Assembly: GCF_003389455.1 (NCBI RefSeq)
Contig: NZ_QUAC01000028.1
Coordinates: 1 to 54,728, forward strand
Length of the DNA: 54,728 nt
DNA from: Streptomyces inhibens
GTDB taxonomy: Bacteria; Actinomycetota; Actinomycetes; Streptomycetales; Streptomycetaceae
Reading direction: 5' to 3'
Position numbers and translations under genes: made by a program. Positions 18,261-26,539 of the stretch are shown piece after piece; the stretch's first letter is position 1; every line of letters begins with the position of its first letter. The notes beneath the pieces were generated by a model. It had not been told where the DNA came from. It saw nothing but the letters and a program-made list of their open reading frames with translations, and did not search any database.

Positions 18261-18827
18261 TCAGCCGCCCAGCCCCCGCTGGACGGCCAGGCACCCACCA
18301 CAGTTGTAGTACGTCACATCCCAGTGATCGCCCTCCTTGTAGTAGACGTTCCCGCTGCCGGACTTCCACTTGGAGCCGCCGATGGAGGTGAAGGTTCCGG
18401 TGATGTAGTTGGTCAGACACGAGGAGAGGCTGAATTCGACCTTGTAGCCGTTCCAGTGGCTGTACGTGCCGCTGGCGTGGCCGGTCTCGGTGCCGCCGGT
18501 GAGGTTGATCGCACAGCCGGTGGCGCCCTTGAGTGTGATCACGCCGTCCACGGTGGCCGAGTTGATCTGGTCGAACGAGGTGCAGGTGGCGTTGTTCCGG
18601 TCCGAACAGCCGCCGCTGGAGGACCAGCTGATGCCGGCCGCGCGGAACTTGCTGGTGGCCTGCGCATGGCTGAGCTTGGCGAGCAGACCGGGCCCGGCCT
18701 GAGCGGTGGCGCCGGCCGTGTCGGGGATGCCGGGAGCGGCGGCGTACGTGGTGTTGGCGGTGCCCACCAGAGCGCCCGCCGCGAGCATGACAATGCTGAA
18801 CCCGGTCGCCGCCGTACGTCGGAGTAT
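18261..18827 (-). CDS. Secreted cysteine-rich protein with possible ATA start
   Basis: A small exported protein of unknown function. From the first in-frame ATG (18788) it is 175 residues but has a truncated signal peptide with no positive charge. Reading back to an ATA codon at 18827 adds LRRTAATGFSIV, which gives a textbook signal sequence ending near TYA-AAP; AGGAGG lies exactly 5 nt before that ATA and no ATG, GTG or TTG is in frame there. The mature part has six cysteines and the segment TGHASGTYSHWNGYKVEF, which recalls His-containing motifs of M15-type peptidases. That similarity is weak and I do not assign the enzyme. It is a single gene on the minus strand. Confidence 0.65.
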   Translation of the reverse strand: MLRRTAATGFSIVMLAAGALVGTANTTYAAAPGIPDTAGATAQAGPGLLAKLSHAQATSKFRAAGISWSSSGGCSDRNNATCTSFDQINSATVDGVITLKGATGCAINLTGGTETGHASGTYSHWNGYKVEFSLSSCLTNYITGTFTSIGGSKWKSGSGNVYYKEGDHWDVTYYNCGGCLAVQRGLGG

Positions 18828-19217
18828 CGATACCTCCTGGGAGAGGGGTGAAGGCCCCGAGCGTGACCGGGGCGGCGAGGCGCGTCAACAAGGCCGCCCG
18901 ACGACGAACCGGCCAGCGGGCCGCCGTGGCAGGGGGCGCGGGAGAGGTGCAGGGCGGGGCGGGGCGGGGCGGATGCGAGAGCGGGATGAAGTGCATCACA
19001 CCTCGAATTCATGGATATATCGGGCGCATCCGTAGAAAAATCCGACCTGTAAATTCCCTTTTGCTCGGTTTCATACCGCTTCGATGCTTCACGCTATGCC
19101 ATCGCCTCTTCCGGCGATCAAGCCCCCGAGCCGGTGCCCTCCGTCTGACGCTTCCTCAGCGCCGTCCCTCTTGATAGACACGTCCGAATCATCCGCAAGT
19201 GGTATGGGACGCGCACG
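18828..19217. other. Divergent intergenic region without a gene
   Basis: 390 bp between the secreted-protein gene and the small 19218 gene. It holds the AGGAGG ribosome site of the former (18833-18838), GC-rich GGGGC iterations around 18952-18970, and an unusually AT-rich stretch at about 19000-19100 (for example ATGGATATATCGGG and AAAAATCC) that is the likely promoter zone. I see no RNA gene. Confidence 0.5.
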
Positions 19218-19454
19218 ATGAACGACCGCAACACCTCGGACCACCAGATATTCGAGCTCGACCTCGCCGACCACGAAGCCCGGCGGCGGACCGAAGTCCT
19301 CGCGGCGCTGGGCGATGCCTGGGACCCCATCGCGGTGATGGAGGGCGAGGCGGACGCGTACCGGCTCCTCTACTCGGGCCTGGACGCGGAGCAGCAGGCC
19401 ACCTACGACATGCTGGTCGCCGCGGGCGTGCTGCCGGCCTCCGGACAGGGCTGA
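19218..19454 (+). CDS. Small acidic hypothetical protein
   Basis: A 78-residue, soluble, acidic protein of a type seen often in streptomycetes (DUF6400-like, from memory only). It has a helical central part (EARRRTEVLAALGDAWDP, then EGEADAYRLLYSGLDAEQQA). No catalytic motif is visible. Two nucleotides separate its stop from the next start, so the pair is co-transcribed and probably translationally coupled. The real-gene call rests on codon usage, the tight operon spacing and family recognition. Confidence 0.65.
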   Translation: MNDRNTSDHQIFELDLADHEARRRTEVLAALGDAWDPIAVMEGEADAYRLLYSGLDAEQQATYDMLVAAGVLPASGQG

Positions 19455-19456
19455 GC

Positions 19457-19687
19457 ATGCTGCCGCTCGACCCCACCGCCGATATCGGCCGCCGGGCCTG
19501 GGTCCCCTGCCCCAGGTGCCAGGACCACCAGGGCTGCGGAACCTGCCTCGACGGCCGCACCTGCGGCGACCACTGGCGCTACCTCCTGTCGAACAAGGGC
19601 AGCGTGCTGCATCTGCAGTGCCCCAACTGCACCCACCTGTGGGCCTGGGAGTCGGGCTTCGGAGCGGGCGGCCGCACCGACGGCTGA
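19457..19687 (+). CDS. Small zinc-ribbon protein
   Basis: A 76-residue protein with cysteine pairs CPRC (about residue 18), CGTC (about residue 27) plus an isolated Cys, and CPNC (about residue 54). The arrangement fits one or two structural zinc ribbons. Tryptophan and histidine residues near the last pair (THLWAWE) may form a binding face. It sits directly after the 78-residue gene, two nucleotides from its stop. It ends 18 nt before the stop of the convergent S41 peptidase gene. Function is unknown; nucleic-acid or protein binding is possible. Confidence 0.65.
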   Translation: MLPLDPTADIGRRAWVPCPRCQDHQGCGTCLDGRTCGDHWRYLLSNKGSVLHLQCPNCTHLWAWESGFGAGGRTDG

Positions 19688-19705
19688 CGGCCGGGGCGCG
19701 CTCTG

Positions 19706-20596
19706 CTACGCCAGGCGCCGTATCGCCTCCTCGTACGCCACATCGAGCGCCTTGTCGGCCGCTACGGCACGATCAGGCTGCACGCCGACGCCCTCCCAGT
19801 TCGTGCCCGTGACGGCGTTGATGGTCCGCGCCGTCGGCACGGTGACCGTGATGTGCTCCGTCACCGGGTGCCGGTTGGTGGGGTGCGCACCACCCCGGGT
19901 CGTCTCCCCGACGAGTTCGGCCCGCCCGTACGCCTGCAAGGTGTACGCCACGTCCTCCCCGCCGGAAAACGTGGTCGCGCTGGTGAGCACGTACACCGGG
20001 CGGTCCAGATAGCGGGGCGCGGGGAGGTGCGAGGCGGTCCAGTACTGCCGGGTGGAGTCGGTGGCGCGCTCGTAGATGTCGTTGAGGTGCACCTGGCCGT
20101 CGGGGAAGAAGTAGCTGCACCACATCGCCGCGCCGTCGGGTGCGCCGCCCAGGCACTCCCGTAGATCGAGAATGAGGGCACGGGTGTGCGCGACCAGCTC
20201 CATCGCCGCGCCGATCGCCCGGCCGCCCTCCCCGGCGTCGGCTATCCGCCGGACGTCCAGATAGCCGACATTGCCGTCGAGGTGCTCGACGCGACTGATG
20301 CCCTGGTTCTCGGCCCTCAGCAGCGCCAGGAAGGCCGCCCGGCCCGCGTCGTCGTCCGCCGGCTCGGTGGACTGGGGCTCGTCCTGCCACAGCAGCCTGA
20401 GGTGCTTGTCCGGGCAGGCTTCCTGCAGATGCGCGGTCACCGCCTCGCAGAACGCGGCACCGCTCAGCGCGTCGTACTCGCCGGCCGCCAGCCGGCCCCG
20501 GATCGCCCGGTCGGCCTCGGCGGCTCGCTGCGGGAAGACGTAGTCCGCCACTATGCGGCCGAGGGCGCTGTCAATGATCTCTGCGGGGGTGGGCAT
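19706..20596 (-). CDS. S41 family peptidase (IRBP/tail-specific type)
   Basis: A 296-residue serine peptidase of family S41. An N-terminal helical domain (about 1-90) is followed by the catalytic core: VGYLDVRRI, the strand ALILDLRECLGG, the nucleophile region SATTFSGGEDVAYTLQ (Ser in FSGGE), and GETTRGGAHPTNRHPV. This matches the retinoid-binding-protein-like branch rather than Ctp proteases; no PDZ domain and no signal peptide are seen. The ATG at 20596 is preceded by GAGGA about 9 nt upstream. It is a monocistronic, probably cytoplasmic enzyme with unknown substrate. Confidence 0.85.
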   Translation of the reverse strand: MPTPAEIIDSALGRIVADYVFPQRAAEADRAIRGRLAAGEYDALSGAAFCEAVTAHLQEACPDKHLRLLWQDEPQSTEPADDDAGRAAFLALLRAENQGISRVEHLDGNVGYLDVRRIADAGEGGRAIGAAMELVAHTRALILDLRECLGGAPDGAAMWCSYFFPDGQVHLNDIYERATDSTRQYWTASHLPAPRYLDRPVYVLTSATTFSGGEDVAYTLQAYGRAELVGETTRGGAHPTNRHPVTEHITVTVPTARTINAVTGTNWEGVGVQPDRAVAADKALDVAYEEAIRRLA

Positions 20597-20710
20597 TGCT
20601 GCTGGTCCTCGATTCCGGTCGGGGTGGTGACGGTGTGCCGGGGGCGACGATGGCCGATTCCGGCGCTCGGTGCGCTGCGTGGCGCCGCGGGCGGCGGTAG
20701 CGTGCGACGC

Positions 20711-21592
20711 ATGGACCTGCAAGCACGATCGCTCTGGCTGGTGACCGAGCCGCTGCACGCGGTCTGCTACTTCGACGAGAAGTGCCGGGACCTGGGGAAA
20801 GACCTCGGCCTCAAGGGCTTCTGGATGGGCTATTTCGCCTCGCGCACCGCTCCTCTGGGAGCCGTGGAACCCGCGGCGGCCACGGCCGTACTCGGCGTGT
20901 TCGCCCCAGGGATGGTGGCCCGAGCGCTGCCCGCGGCATGGGACATCGCCGGCCCGGCGCATGTCCTCGACGAGCGTGGCAGCCGCGCCGCACACGCACT
21001 GCGCGCGATCGACCCCGAGGTGGAGCACCGAGCCGCCGAGCTGCTGCCCCCGCTCCAGACGATCGTCGACGACGCATCGGCCACCGCGCGGCCCCTGTTC
21101 GCGGCCAACCGCGCGCTGTGCGACCACGCCGACCCCGTCGAGCGGTTGTGGCAACTGGTCACCACCCTGCGCGAGTTCAGGGGCGATGCGCACCTTGCCG
21201 TGCTCGCCGACGAGGGATTCGACGGATGCGAAGCCCTGGTCCTGGCCGCCGCGGCCGGCCGCGTCCCCAGGGACACCATCCGGCAGGACCGCGGCTGGAG
21301 CGAGGAGGAGTGGGCGGCCGCGGCGGACCGGCTGCGCTCCCGCGACCTCGTCGACGCACGGGGCAGTGCGACCGAACACGGTCTGGAGGAACGGGACCGC
21401 ATCGAGCACGCCACCGACCGGCTGGCCGGCCGCCTCCTGCGTTCGCTGTCCGAGGCGGAGACCGAGGGGCTGCTGGCGGCGCTGGAACCCGTGGTCCGGC
21501 GCATCCTGGCCGCGGATGTGCTGCCCTTCCCCAACCCGATCGGTCTGCCGCATCTCGATGAGCCCGTGCTGCGCGGCGGTGGTGACGGCTAG
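20711..21592 (+). CDS. SCO6745-like conserved actinobacterial protein
   Basis: A 293-residue protein that resembles the actinobacterial SCO6745 family. The N-terminal signature LWLVTEPLHAVCYFDEKCRDLGKDLGLKGFWMGYFASRTAPLG is typical, and the C-terminal half has a winged-helix look (SEEEWAAAADRLRSRDLVDARG, then RDRIEHATDRLAG). Function is not established. The start ATG lies 114 bp from the divergent S41 gene. The stop codon overlaps the stop of the convergent lipoprotein gene in a shared CTAG, so the two 3' ends interlock. Confidence 0.8.
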   Translation: MDLQARSLWLVTEPLHAVCYFDEKCRDLGKDLGLKGFWMGYFASRTAPLGAVEPAAATAVLGVFAPGMVARALPAAWDIAGPAHVLDERGSRAAHALRAIDPEVEHRAAELLPPLQTIVDDASATARPLFAANRALCDHADPVERLWQLVTTLREFRGDAHLAVLADEGFDGCEALVLAAAAGRVPRDTIRQDRGWSEEEWAAAADRLRSRDLVDARGSATEHGLEERDRIEHATDRLAGRLLRSLSEAETEGLLAALEPVVRRILAADVLPFPNPIGLPHLDEPVLRGGGDG

Positions 21593-22482
21593 CCCCGCAG
21601 GCGTCCTGCCTCCTTCAGCTTCTGACCCAGGTCCATCGTGTCGGAAGCGGGCGGTGCCTGGACCGTGACCGGCTTGTTGACGTCGAGGAAGCGTATGGTC
21701 AGGTCGAGCGGGCCCTGGTTCGCCTGCGCGCGCTCGCGGAACTTCAGCATGCGGTGGCCGGGACCGACCCACATATCGAGGTTCAGCTTGCTCACCCCGA
21801 GCTGCTTGTACTGCTCGACCACCCTCTGGTGGCGCTTGGCGTCCAGCGGGCTCTTGGCGGCCCGCCGCTTCAGGAGGTCCGCCACGGCGACCGTGCCGGA
21901 GTAGTGCGTCGTCCGCACACCGTCCACGGTCTCCTCGCCGACCTTCTTGACGTCATGGGACTGCGGGAGCAAGGACGCCTGCGCCGCCGGGTCCTGGTCG
22001 GCCTGCCGCTGCATCCCCCCGAAGCCGCCCGCCCCTTCGGAAACCTTGCGCTTCATGGGGAACTTGATCCAGTGCTTGCCGCCCATCGAGGCCGCCGCGG
22101 CCTTGCCTCCGCCCAGATACACCGCGCCCCCGACGAGCCGTACCGAGAACTCGCCCTCCTCCTTGCCCCCGGACGCCTTCATCCGCATATCGATGGCGCG
22201 CGGGCGAAGACTCAACGACACCTTGCCCTCCACGGTCCCCGAGCCCGGGATCGTGCCGGAGAGGCGGTAGGACACGGACTTGAGCTTGGCGCCCTTGGCG
22301 ACGGCCTGCTGCACCGCGGCCACCGGCGTCGCATTGATGCTCTCCGACGCGCCGGACCGGTCACCGGACTTGCCGCCGGACCCCGTACAGGCGGCCGTTC
22401 CGCACAGCACCGCGCCGGTGAGCAGCGCCGCCGCCGTACGGGACGACGTACGGGAACGCGCGGAACGGGAAAGCTGAGACAT
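21589..22482 (-). CDS. LppX/LprG-like lipoprotein
   Basis: A 297-residue exported lipoprotein. The signal peptide carries basic residues (RSARSRTSSR), a hydrophobic core and a lipobox ending TAAC at about residue 32. The mature domain alternates beta-strand sequences (SYRLSGTIPGSGTVEGKVSLSLRPRAIDMRMKAS, then TTHYSGTVAVADLLKR and NLDMWVGPGHRMLKFRERA) as in the LppX/LprAFG or LolA-like fold that binds lipids in a hydrophobic half-barrel. The start is set by GGGGGA 5 nt before ATG 22482. It is a single gene; the ligand is unknown. Confidence 0.82.
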   Translation of the reverse strand: MSQLSRSARSRTSSRTAAALLTGAVLCGTAACTGSGGKSGDRSGASESINATPVAAVQQAVAKGAKLKSVSYRLSGTIPGSGTVEGKVSLSLRPRAIDMRMKASGGKEEGEFSVRLVGGAVYLGGGKAAAASMGGKHWIKFPMKRKVSEGAGGFGGMQRQADQDPAAQASLLPQSHDVKKVGEETVDGVRTTHYSGTVAVADLLKRRAAKSPLDAKRHQRVVEQYKQLGVSKLNLDMWVGPGHRMLKFRERAQANQGPLDLTIRFLDVNKPVTVQAPPASDTMDLGQKLKEAGRLRG

Positions 22483-22725
22483 GGTCCCCCCATGAACATA
22501 CGGAACTCTGAATATGTGACCGATCAAGACAGTAACCCACGGCACTGACAATCCGTGCCGAGTATTTTCCCGGTCGCGTGACCAGGGCATATGGCAGCGG
22601 GTGATGTCAGGAGCAGTTCAAGGCCGGGCGTGCAGGGTGATTTTCATCTGGTGGTTCGATGGGTGCTTTGGGGTGCTTTGCCGAGCCAGATCGGGACACC
22701 TCCGCTGAAGAGCCGTTGACTGGGT

Positions 22726-23580
22726 ATGGATCCTAGAGAGTTGTGGGACCGCAACGCCGTTCTGGCGGAAGCGTTTTGTCTTGGGGACGAACGTGTGCGG
22801 GAGGCGCAGGCCAGACTGGACGAGGCACAGGCCGACCGGTCACGGGTGCTGGCGGCATTTGCGGTGACGGTGGGCAGTACGGGCGCGGTGGCCGGTCTGT
22901 TCGGGTTGAACGAGCGCGAAGTGCGGATCGCCCGGCGCACGGTGGGCAAGGATGATGCCCGCGCCGTCGCCGAGGAGTTGCTCGCAGCCGCCGGACCGGC
23001 CGCGCCACCCCGGGAGCCCGACGAGGCCTCGCCAGGGCCCGATCTCTCTGCCGAATATTCCCACCAGAACCCGTCCACCGGGACCCGCCCCGCCGGTTCG
23101 ACGCGCGAGGCCACGGGCGGAACGGGGGCATCGGAACAGACCTGGTCCCCGGCCATGGACGCGGTACTCATCGGCAGTTGGCAGACCGGGGTCGATTTGC
23201 GCGAACTCGCCGCCGAATTCGGGCTCGACCTCACCCGCCTGGTCACCCGCGCGCAACAGCTCTCCGCCCAGGGGCGGTTCTATCCGGGCCCGGGGGAAAC
23301 CCATGCGGGACGCCACCGGCGCGGCCCCGGCGACGTACATGAAGCCGAATACACCATCCCGGCACAGCAGACGGCGTCCTGGAACCCCACGCCTTCCGCG
23401 CACCCGATGGCGTCCGCCTGGCACCCCGGCGGGATGCCGTCGGCGGAGTCCGTCCCCGACGTGTCCGCCCTTACCTCCGAATGGGACAACGCCCTCGCCC
23501 CCTGGGGCACCATCGCCCCCTCCCACGAGGAGCCCGCACCGTCCCACCAGCCCTGGACCCAATACCACCTCAGCTCCTGA
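22726..23580 (+). CDS. Conserved hypothetical protein with two HTH-like segments
   Basis: A 284-residue protein not assigned to a named family. Two separated helical segments look like small helix-turn-helix units: AAFAVTVGSTGAVAGLFGLNEREVRIARR (about 45-75) and GVDLRELAAEFGLDLTRLVTRAQQLSAQGRFYPGPGE (about 152-190). They are joined by a Pro/Ser-rich linker, and the C-terminal 80 residues are disordered and rich in Pro, Trp and Ser. Codon usage is normal and the frame is long, so I regard it as real. The ribosome site is poor. Possible roles are DNA binding or scaffolding. Confidence 0.65.
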   Translation: MDPRELWDRNAVLAEAFCLGDERVREAQARLDEAQADRSRVLAAFAVTVGSTGAVAGLFGLNEREVRIARRTVGKDDARAVAEELLAAAGPAAPPREPDEASPGPDLSAEYSHQNPSTGTRPAGSTREATGGTGASEQTWSPAMDAVLIGSWQTGVDLRELAAEFGLDLTRLVTRAQQLSAQGRFYPGPGETHAGRHRRGPGDVHEAEYTIPAQQTASWNPTPSAHPMASAWHPGGMPSAESVPDVSALTSEWDNALAPWGTIAPSHEEPAPSHQPWTQYHLSS

Positions 23581-23710
23581 TACTCGCCGGCCCGATTCCG
23601 CTACGCACGTACGTACCTGTCTCGTCGGCCGCTACGGGTATGCCTGAGGCCGACGCGTCCGCCCCCGGATGTCCCGGGGCGGGGACGACGGGAAGGGAGC
23701 AGGCCGGGCC

Positions 23711-24649
23711 ATGGCGAAGGGCGAAGCGCAGGCGGGTGCGCTGAACGGGAAGGTGGCGTTGGTCGCCGGCGCCACACGAGGCGCCGGCCGTGCGATCGCG
23801 GTGGAACTCGTCCGCGCGGGCGCCGTCGCCTACGCCACCGGGCGCAGCAGCCGGACCGCGGGCCGGTCGGAGATCAACCGGCCGGAGACGATCGAGAAGA
23901 CCGGCGAACTGATCACCGCGGCCGGGGGCACCGGGACGGCGCTGCGGGTGGACCACCTGGACAGCGATCAGGTCCGCGACCTCATCCGGCGCATCGACCG
24001 GGACCACGGCCGCCTCGACGTACTCGTCAACGACATCTTCGGCGGCGATGCGTACGCCCAGTTCGGCACCACACTCTGGGAGCACGACCTCGCCGGCGGG
24101 CTGCGGATGCTGCGCATGGGCATCGACACGCACGCGATCACCAGCCACCACGCGCTGCCGCTGCTGATCCGTCACCCCGGTGGGCTGGTGATCGAGATGA
24201 CCGACGGGACCGCGGAGTACAACGCCGCCTACCGCCACCACGAGGGCTTCTACTACGACCTGGTCAAGGCCGCCGTGCAGCGGATGACCCTGGCCCAGAG
24301 CCATGAGCTCGCCCCGCACCGGGCCTCCGCCGTCGCGGTGACCCCCGGCTGGCTGCGCTCGGAGAACATGCTCGAGGCCTTCGGCGTCACCGAGGAGAAC
24401 TGGCGGGACGCGACCGCCAACGTGCCGCGCTTCTGCATCGCCGAGTCCCCGACCTATGTCGCACGGGCGGTTGCCGCACTTGCCGGCGATCCGGATGTAG
24501 CGCGCTGGACGGGCAAGGTCGTCTCCAGCGGACAACTCGCCCCCCTCTACGGGTTCACCGACACCGACGGTACCCAGCCGGACTGCTGGCGCTACCTCGT
24601 CGAGGTCCAGGACCGCGGCCTGCCCGCCGACGACACCGGCTACCGCTGA
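23711..24649 (+). CDS. SDR family NAD(P)-dependent oxidoreductase
   Basis: A 312-residue short-chain dehydrogenase. The nucleotide-binding glycine motif is GATRGAGRAIA at about residue 23, with TGRSS after beta-2, which suggests NADP. The usual NNAG is replaced by VNDIFGG. The catalytic pair is in FYYDLVKAAV (Tyr-x3-Lys), with PGW after it. A 40-residue insertion after beta-4 and a long C-terminal tail make it larger than classical SDRs. ATG 23711 has GGGAAGGGAG upstream. It is a single gene with unknown substrate. Confidence 0.87.
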   Translation: MAKGEAQAGALNGKVALVAGATRGAGRAIAVELVRAGAVAYATGRSSRTAGRSEINRPETIEKTGELITAAGGTGTALRVDHLDSDQVRDLIRRIDRDHGRLDVLVNDIFGGDAYAQFGTTLWEHDLAGGLRMLRMGIDTHAITSHHALPLLIRHPGGLVIEMTDGTAEYNAAYRHHEGFYYDLVKAAVQRMTLAQSHELAPHRASAVAVTPGWLRSENMLEAFGVTEENWRDATANVPRFCIAESPTYVARAVAALAGDPDVARWTGKVVSSGQLAPLYGFTDTDGTQPDCWRYLVEVQDRGLPADDTGYR

Positions 24650-24942
24650 AGCCTGCCCGGTGTCGCGCCGATGGGACAGTTCGTGCATCAGCCGAGGCGT
24701 CCTGGTCCTGACCACTACTGACGCCGACTGCTCGCCCCTCTGACCGAGGCTGGACGGCACATCGGTCATCCACCGTGACGCGGTACAACTCGTGTCCGGT
24801 TTGCCCCTTGTCGTGATGGCCTGCGCCCCTCACTGTCGATGTCGACAGCAGTTGATCAGTCAGGAGGCGGCATCTTGTTCTCGCGAGCAGAGCGGTACCG
24901 GTCCCGCGGTCGTGTCCTTCCGTGCGCACACCAGGGAGAGAG

Positions 24943-25662
24943 ATGAACACGCCGGACACAGCCATCCGTCTTGAACTTGAACAATTCATCCAGACCACGG
25001 AGTTCAGTTGCCTCGGTGCCCGCGCGGCACTGAAGAGGAACGCCCTCACCCATGGGCACTACCGATGCCTGGGCGACGAGGAGTCGGCACGGGCCACCTA
25101 CCGCGACCTCCTGGACTATGCCCTCGCATTACCGCGAACGCTTTCGAGTCAGAGTTTCCGCACCTTTGTGGCGACGTTCGACGAACCCGGCATTGTCGAC
25201 GAGCTCGCCCATGAGGAGCTCATATGGCAGCACCTTCAGTTCATGCATGACATCGACAGTCGTACCTACGGCCTCGAACGGGGCGCCACGTCCGACCCGA
25301 CCCAGCCCAACTTCGGGTTTCACGCCGGCGGGCACGCCTTTTTCATCGTGGGCATGCACCCCGGATCGTCGAGGGCCAGCCGCCGTTTCGTGAAGCCGGC
25401 CATCGCCTTCAATTCGCTCGCGCAGTTCATGCTTCTCGGTGAGAAGTTCTACTCGATGCAGGGCGCGATTCGTCGGCGCGAGGTGACGAACAACGGTTCG
25501 GTCAATCCGAGTTTTGTGGACTACGAGTACGAGCAGCCGGCGCGCCACTTCTCGGGCCGCTACACCGAAGATGACTGGAAATGCCCTTACGTACCGCGGC
25601 ACGAGTCACCCGCAGGGGGCATCGCCGGAGAACTCATGCACCCCCGGAGCGACGCGCGGTGA
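24943..25662 (+). CDS. YqcI/YcgG (GntA-like) haem-dependent protein
   Basis: A 239-residue protein matching the YqcI/YcgG family, which includes GntA, the haem-dependent N-hydroxylase of guanitoxin biosynthesis. Family hallmarks are present in order: FSCLGARAALKR, a helical segment, HEELIWQHLQFMHDID, SDPTQPNFGFHAGGHAFFIVGMHPGSSRASRRF, FNSLAQFMLLGEKFYSMQGAIRRRE, NPSFVDYEYE, and the closing ARHFSGRYTEDDWKCP. It should therefore bind haem and use oxygen; the substrate is unknown because no biosynthetic partners lie nearby. Base composition is lower in GC than its neighbours. ATG 24943 follows GGGAGAGAG. Confidence 0.82.
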   Translation: MNTPDTAIRLELEQFIQTTEFSCLGARAALKRNALTHGHYRCLGDEESARATYRDLLDYALALPRTLSSQSFRTFVATFDEPGIVDELAHEELIWQHLQFMHDIDSRTYGLERGATSDPTQPNFGFHAGGHAFFIVGMHPGSSRASRRFVKPAIAFNSLAQFMLLGEKFYSMQGAIRRREVTNNGSVNPSFVDYEYEQPARHFSGRYTEDDWKCPYVPRHESPAGGIAGELMHPRSDAR

Positions 25663-25809
25663 GTCAGGGGGGCGGGCGGTGTGACGGTTCTCGACCCCGC
25701 CGGTCGGGCCCGTTCTGAGAGTGCGTGGCGACGGCCGGAGCTTTCAGAGCGGTAACAGGGGCCGTAGCACTGATGCGGTCTGTCAGTCCAGGCAGCTACG
25801 GTGCTGCGC

Positions 25810-26349
25810 ATGCTGACCCAACGTCCTGCTCTTGCCCCGGCCGATGCCCGCCTCCTGCTCGCCGAGTCGTCCACGGATCCCCTGGCGCATGTCGCCGTGA
25901 CCCTGTCGCTGGTCGCCGGCCTACGACCGGATGAGGTGGAAGACCTGCGCGTCGCCGACTACGAACCGTCCGCACCGCGCTTGACTACGGGCACGGAACG
26001 GGAGCCGCGCACCATCCAGATCGCGCCAACGGCCCGCCAGGCGCTGGATGTGTACCTTGCGGCGCAGAACGCCGATTCCGACCACTTTCTGCTGCCGCAG
26101 TTGCGGCGCGAGCGGGTCATGCGGATCGTGCGTAACACCGCGGTCTCCGCCGGGGTGACGGTCGGCATGTACGCCTTGCGGCAGGCGGCTATCCGGGCCG
26201 CTCTCGAGAGCGGGGCACCAGTGCAGCATGTTCACGCGTACTTCGGATTCAAGGAGAAGGACGGGCTGCCGCCGGTGGAGGAGTCGCCGTTGCCGGAAGG
26301 GTGGGATGCGGAGATCGCTGCGGTGCTGGAGGAGGCGTTCGTCAGCTGA
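25810..26349 (+). CDS. Degenerate tyrosine-recombinase-like protein
   Basis: A 179-residue protein resembling only the catalytic half of tyrosine recombinases. The box I region is visible (VTLSLVAGLRPDEVEDLRVADYE, with the expected Arg) and the box II-like helix is YALRQAAIRAALESGAPVQHVHAYFGFKEK. Compared with the canonical HxLRH...LGH...Y pattern, the first His is Tyr, the RH is RQ, the LGH is FGF, and no nucleophilic tyrosine follows. There is no N-terminal arm-binding domain. It is therefore unlikely to recombine DNA, though it may still bind it. The start may be the GTG at 25801. It lies just upstream of the NACHT gene on the same strand. Confidence 0.6.
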   Translation: MLTQRPALAPADARLLLAESSTDPLAHVAVTLSLVAGLRPDEVEDLRVADYEPSAPRLTTGTEREPRTIQIAPTARQALDVYLAAQNADSDHFLLPQLRRERVMRIVRNTAVSAGVTVGMYALRQAAIRAALESGAPVQHVHAYFGFKEKDGLPPVEESPLPEGWDAEIAAVLEEAFVS

Positions 26350-26539
26350 GGTGCGGCCCGGAATTCGGGCCTTCAGGCCGTGGGTATCGGCCCAGTCGAC
26401 GACGATGCGCCGAGCGGCTTCGGGAGCCGAGGGGCGAACCGCGTCTCTGGAGCATGGCCGAGGGCCGCAAGTCCGGCGGTAGGTGAAGGATCGTGGCGAT
26501 CCTCTGACAAAACTGTGCGTCCAGGGCGATGATGTGCGC

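Noticed and set aside
22640..22690. GGTTCGATGGG as a possible tRNA T-arm
   Set aside because: No T-stem pairing or acceptor stem could be built around it; the following GGTGCTTT repeats are simple sequence.
24943..26349. GntA-like and recombinase-like genes considered as an integrative element with its integrase
   Set aside because: The recombinase-like protein lacks catalytic residues and an arm-binding domain, and no att repeat was seen on the left side near 24.65-24.94 kb.
26340..26480. Minus-strand peptide RRIVVDWADTHGLKARIPGR resembling an Lsr2 C-terminus
   Set aside because: The W-A-x3-G...R-I-P pattern is suggestive, but the AT-hook core is not intact, the frame has no start or ribosome site and it overlaps the recombinase-like gene antisense. 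Probably chance or a small relic.
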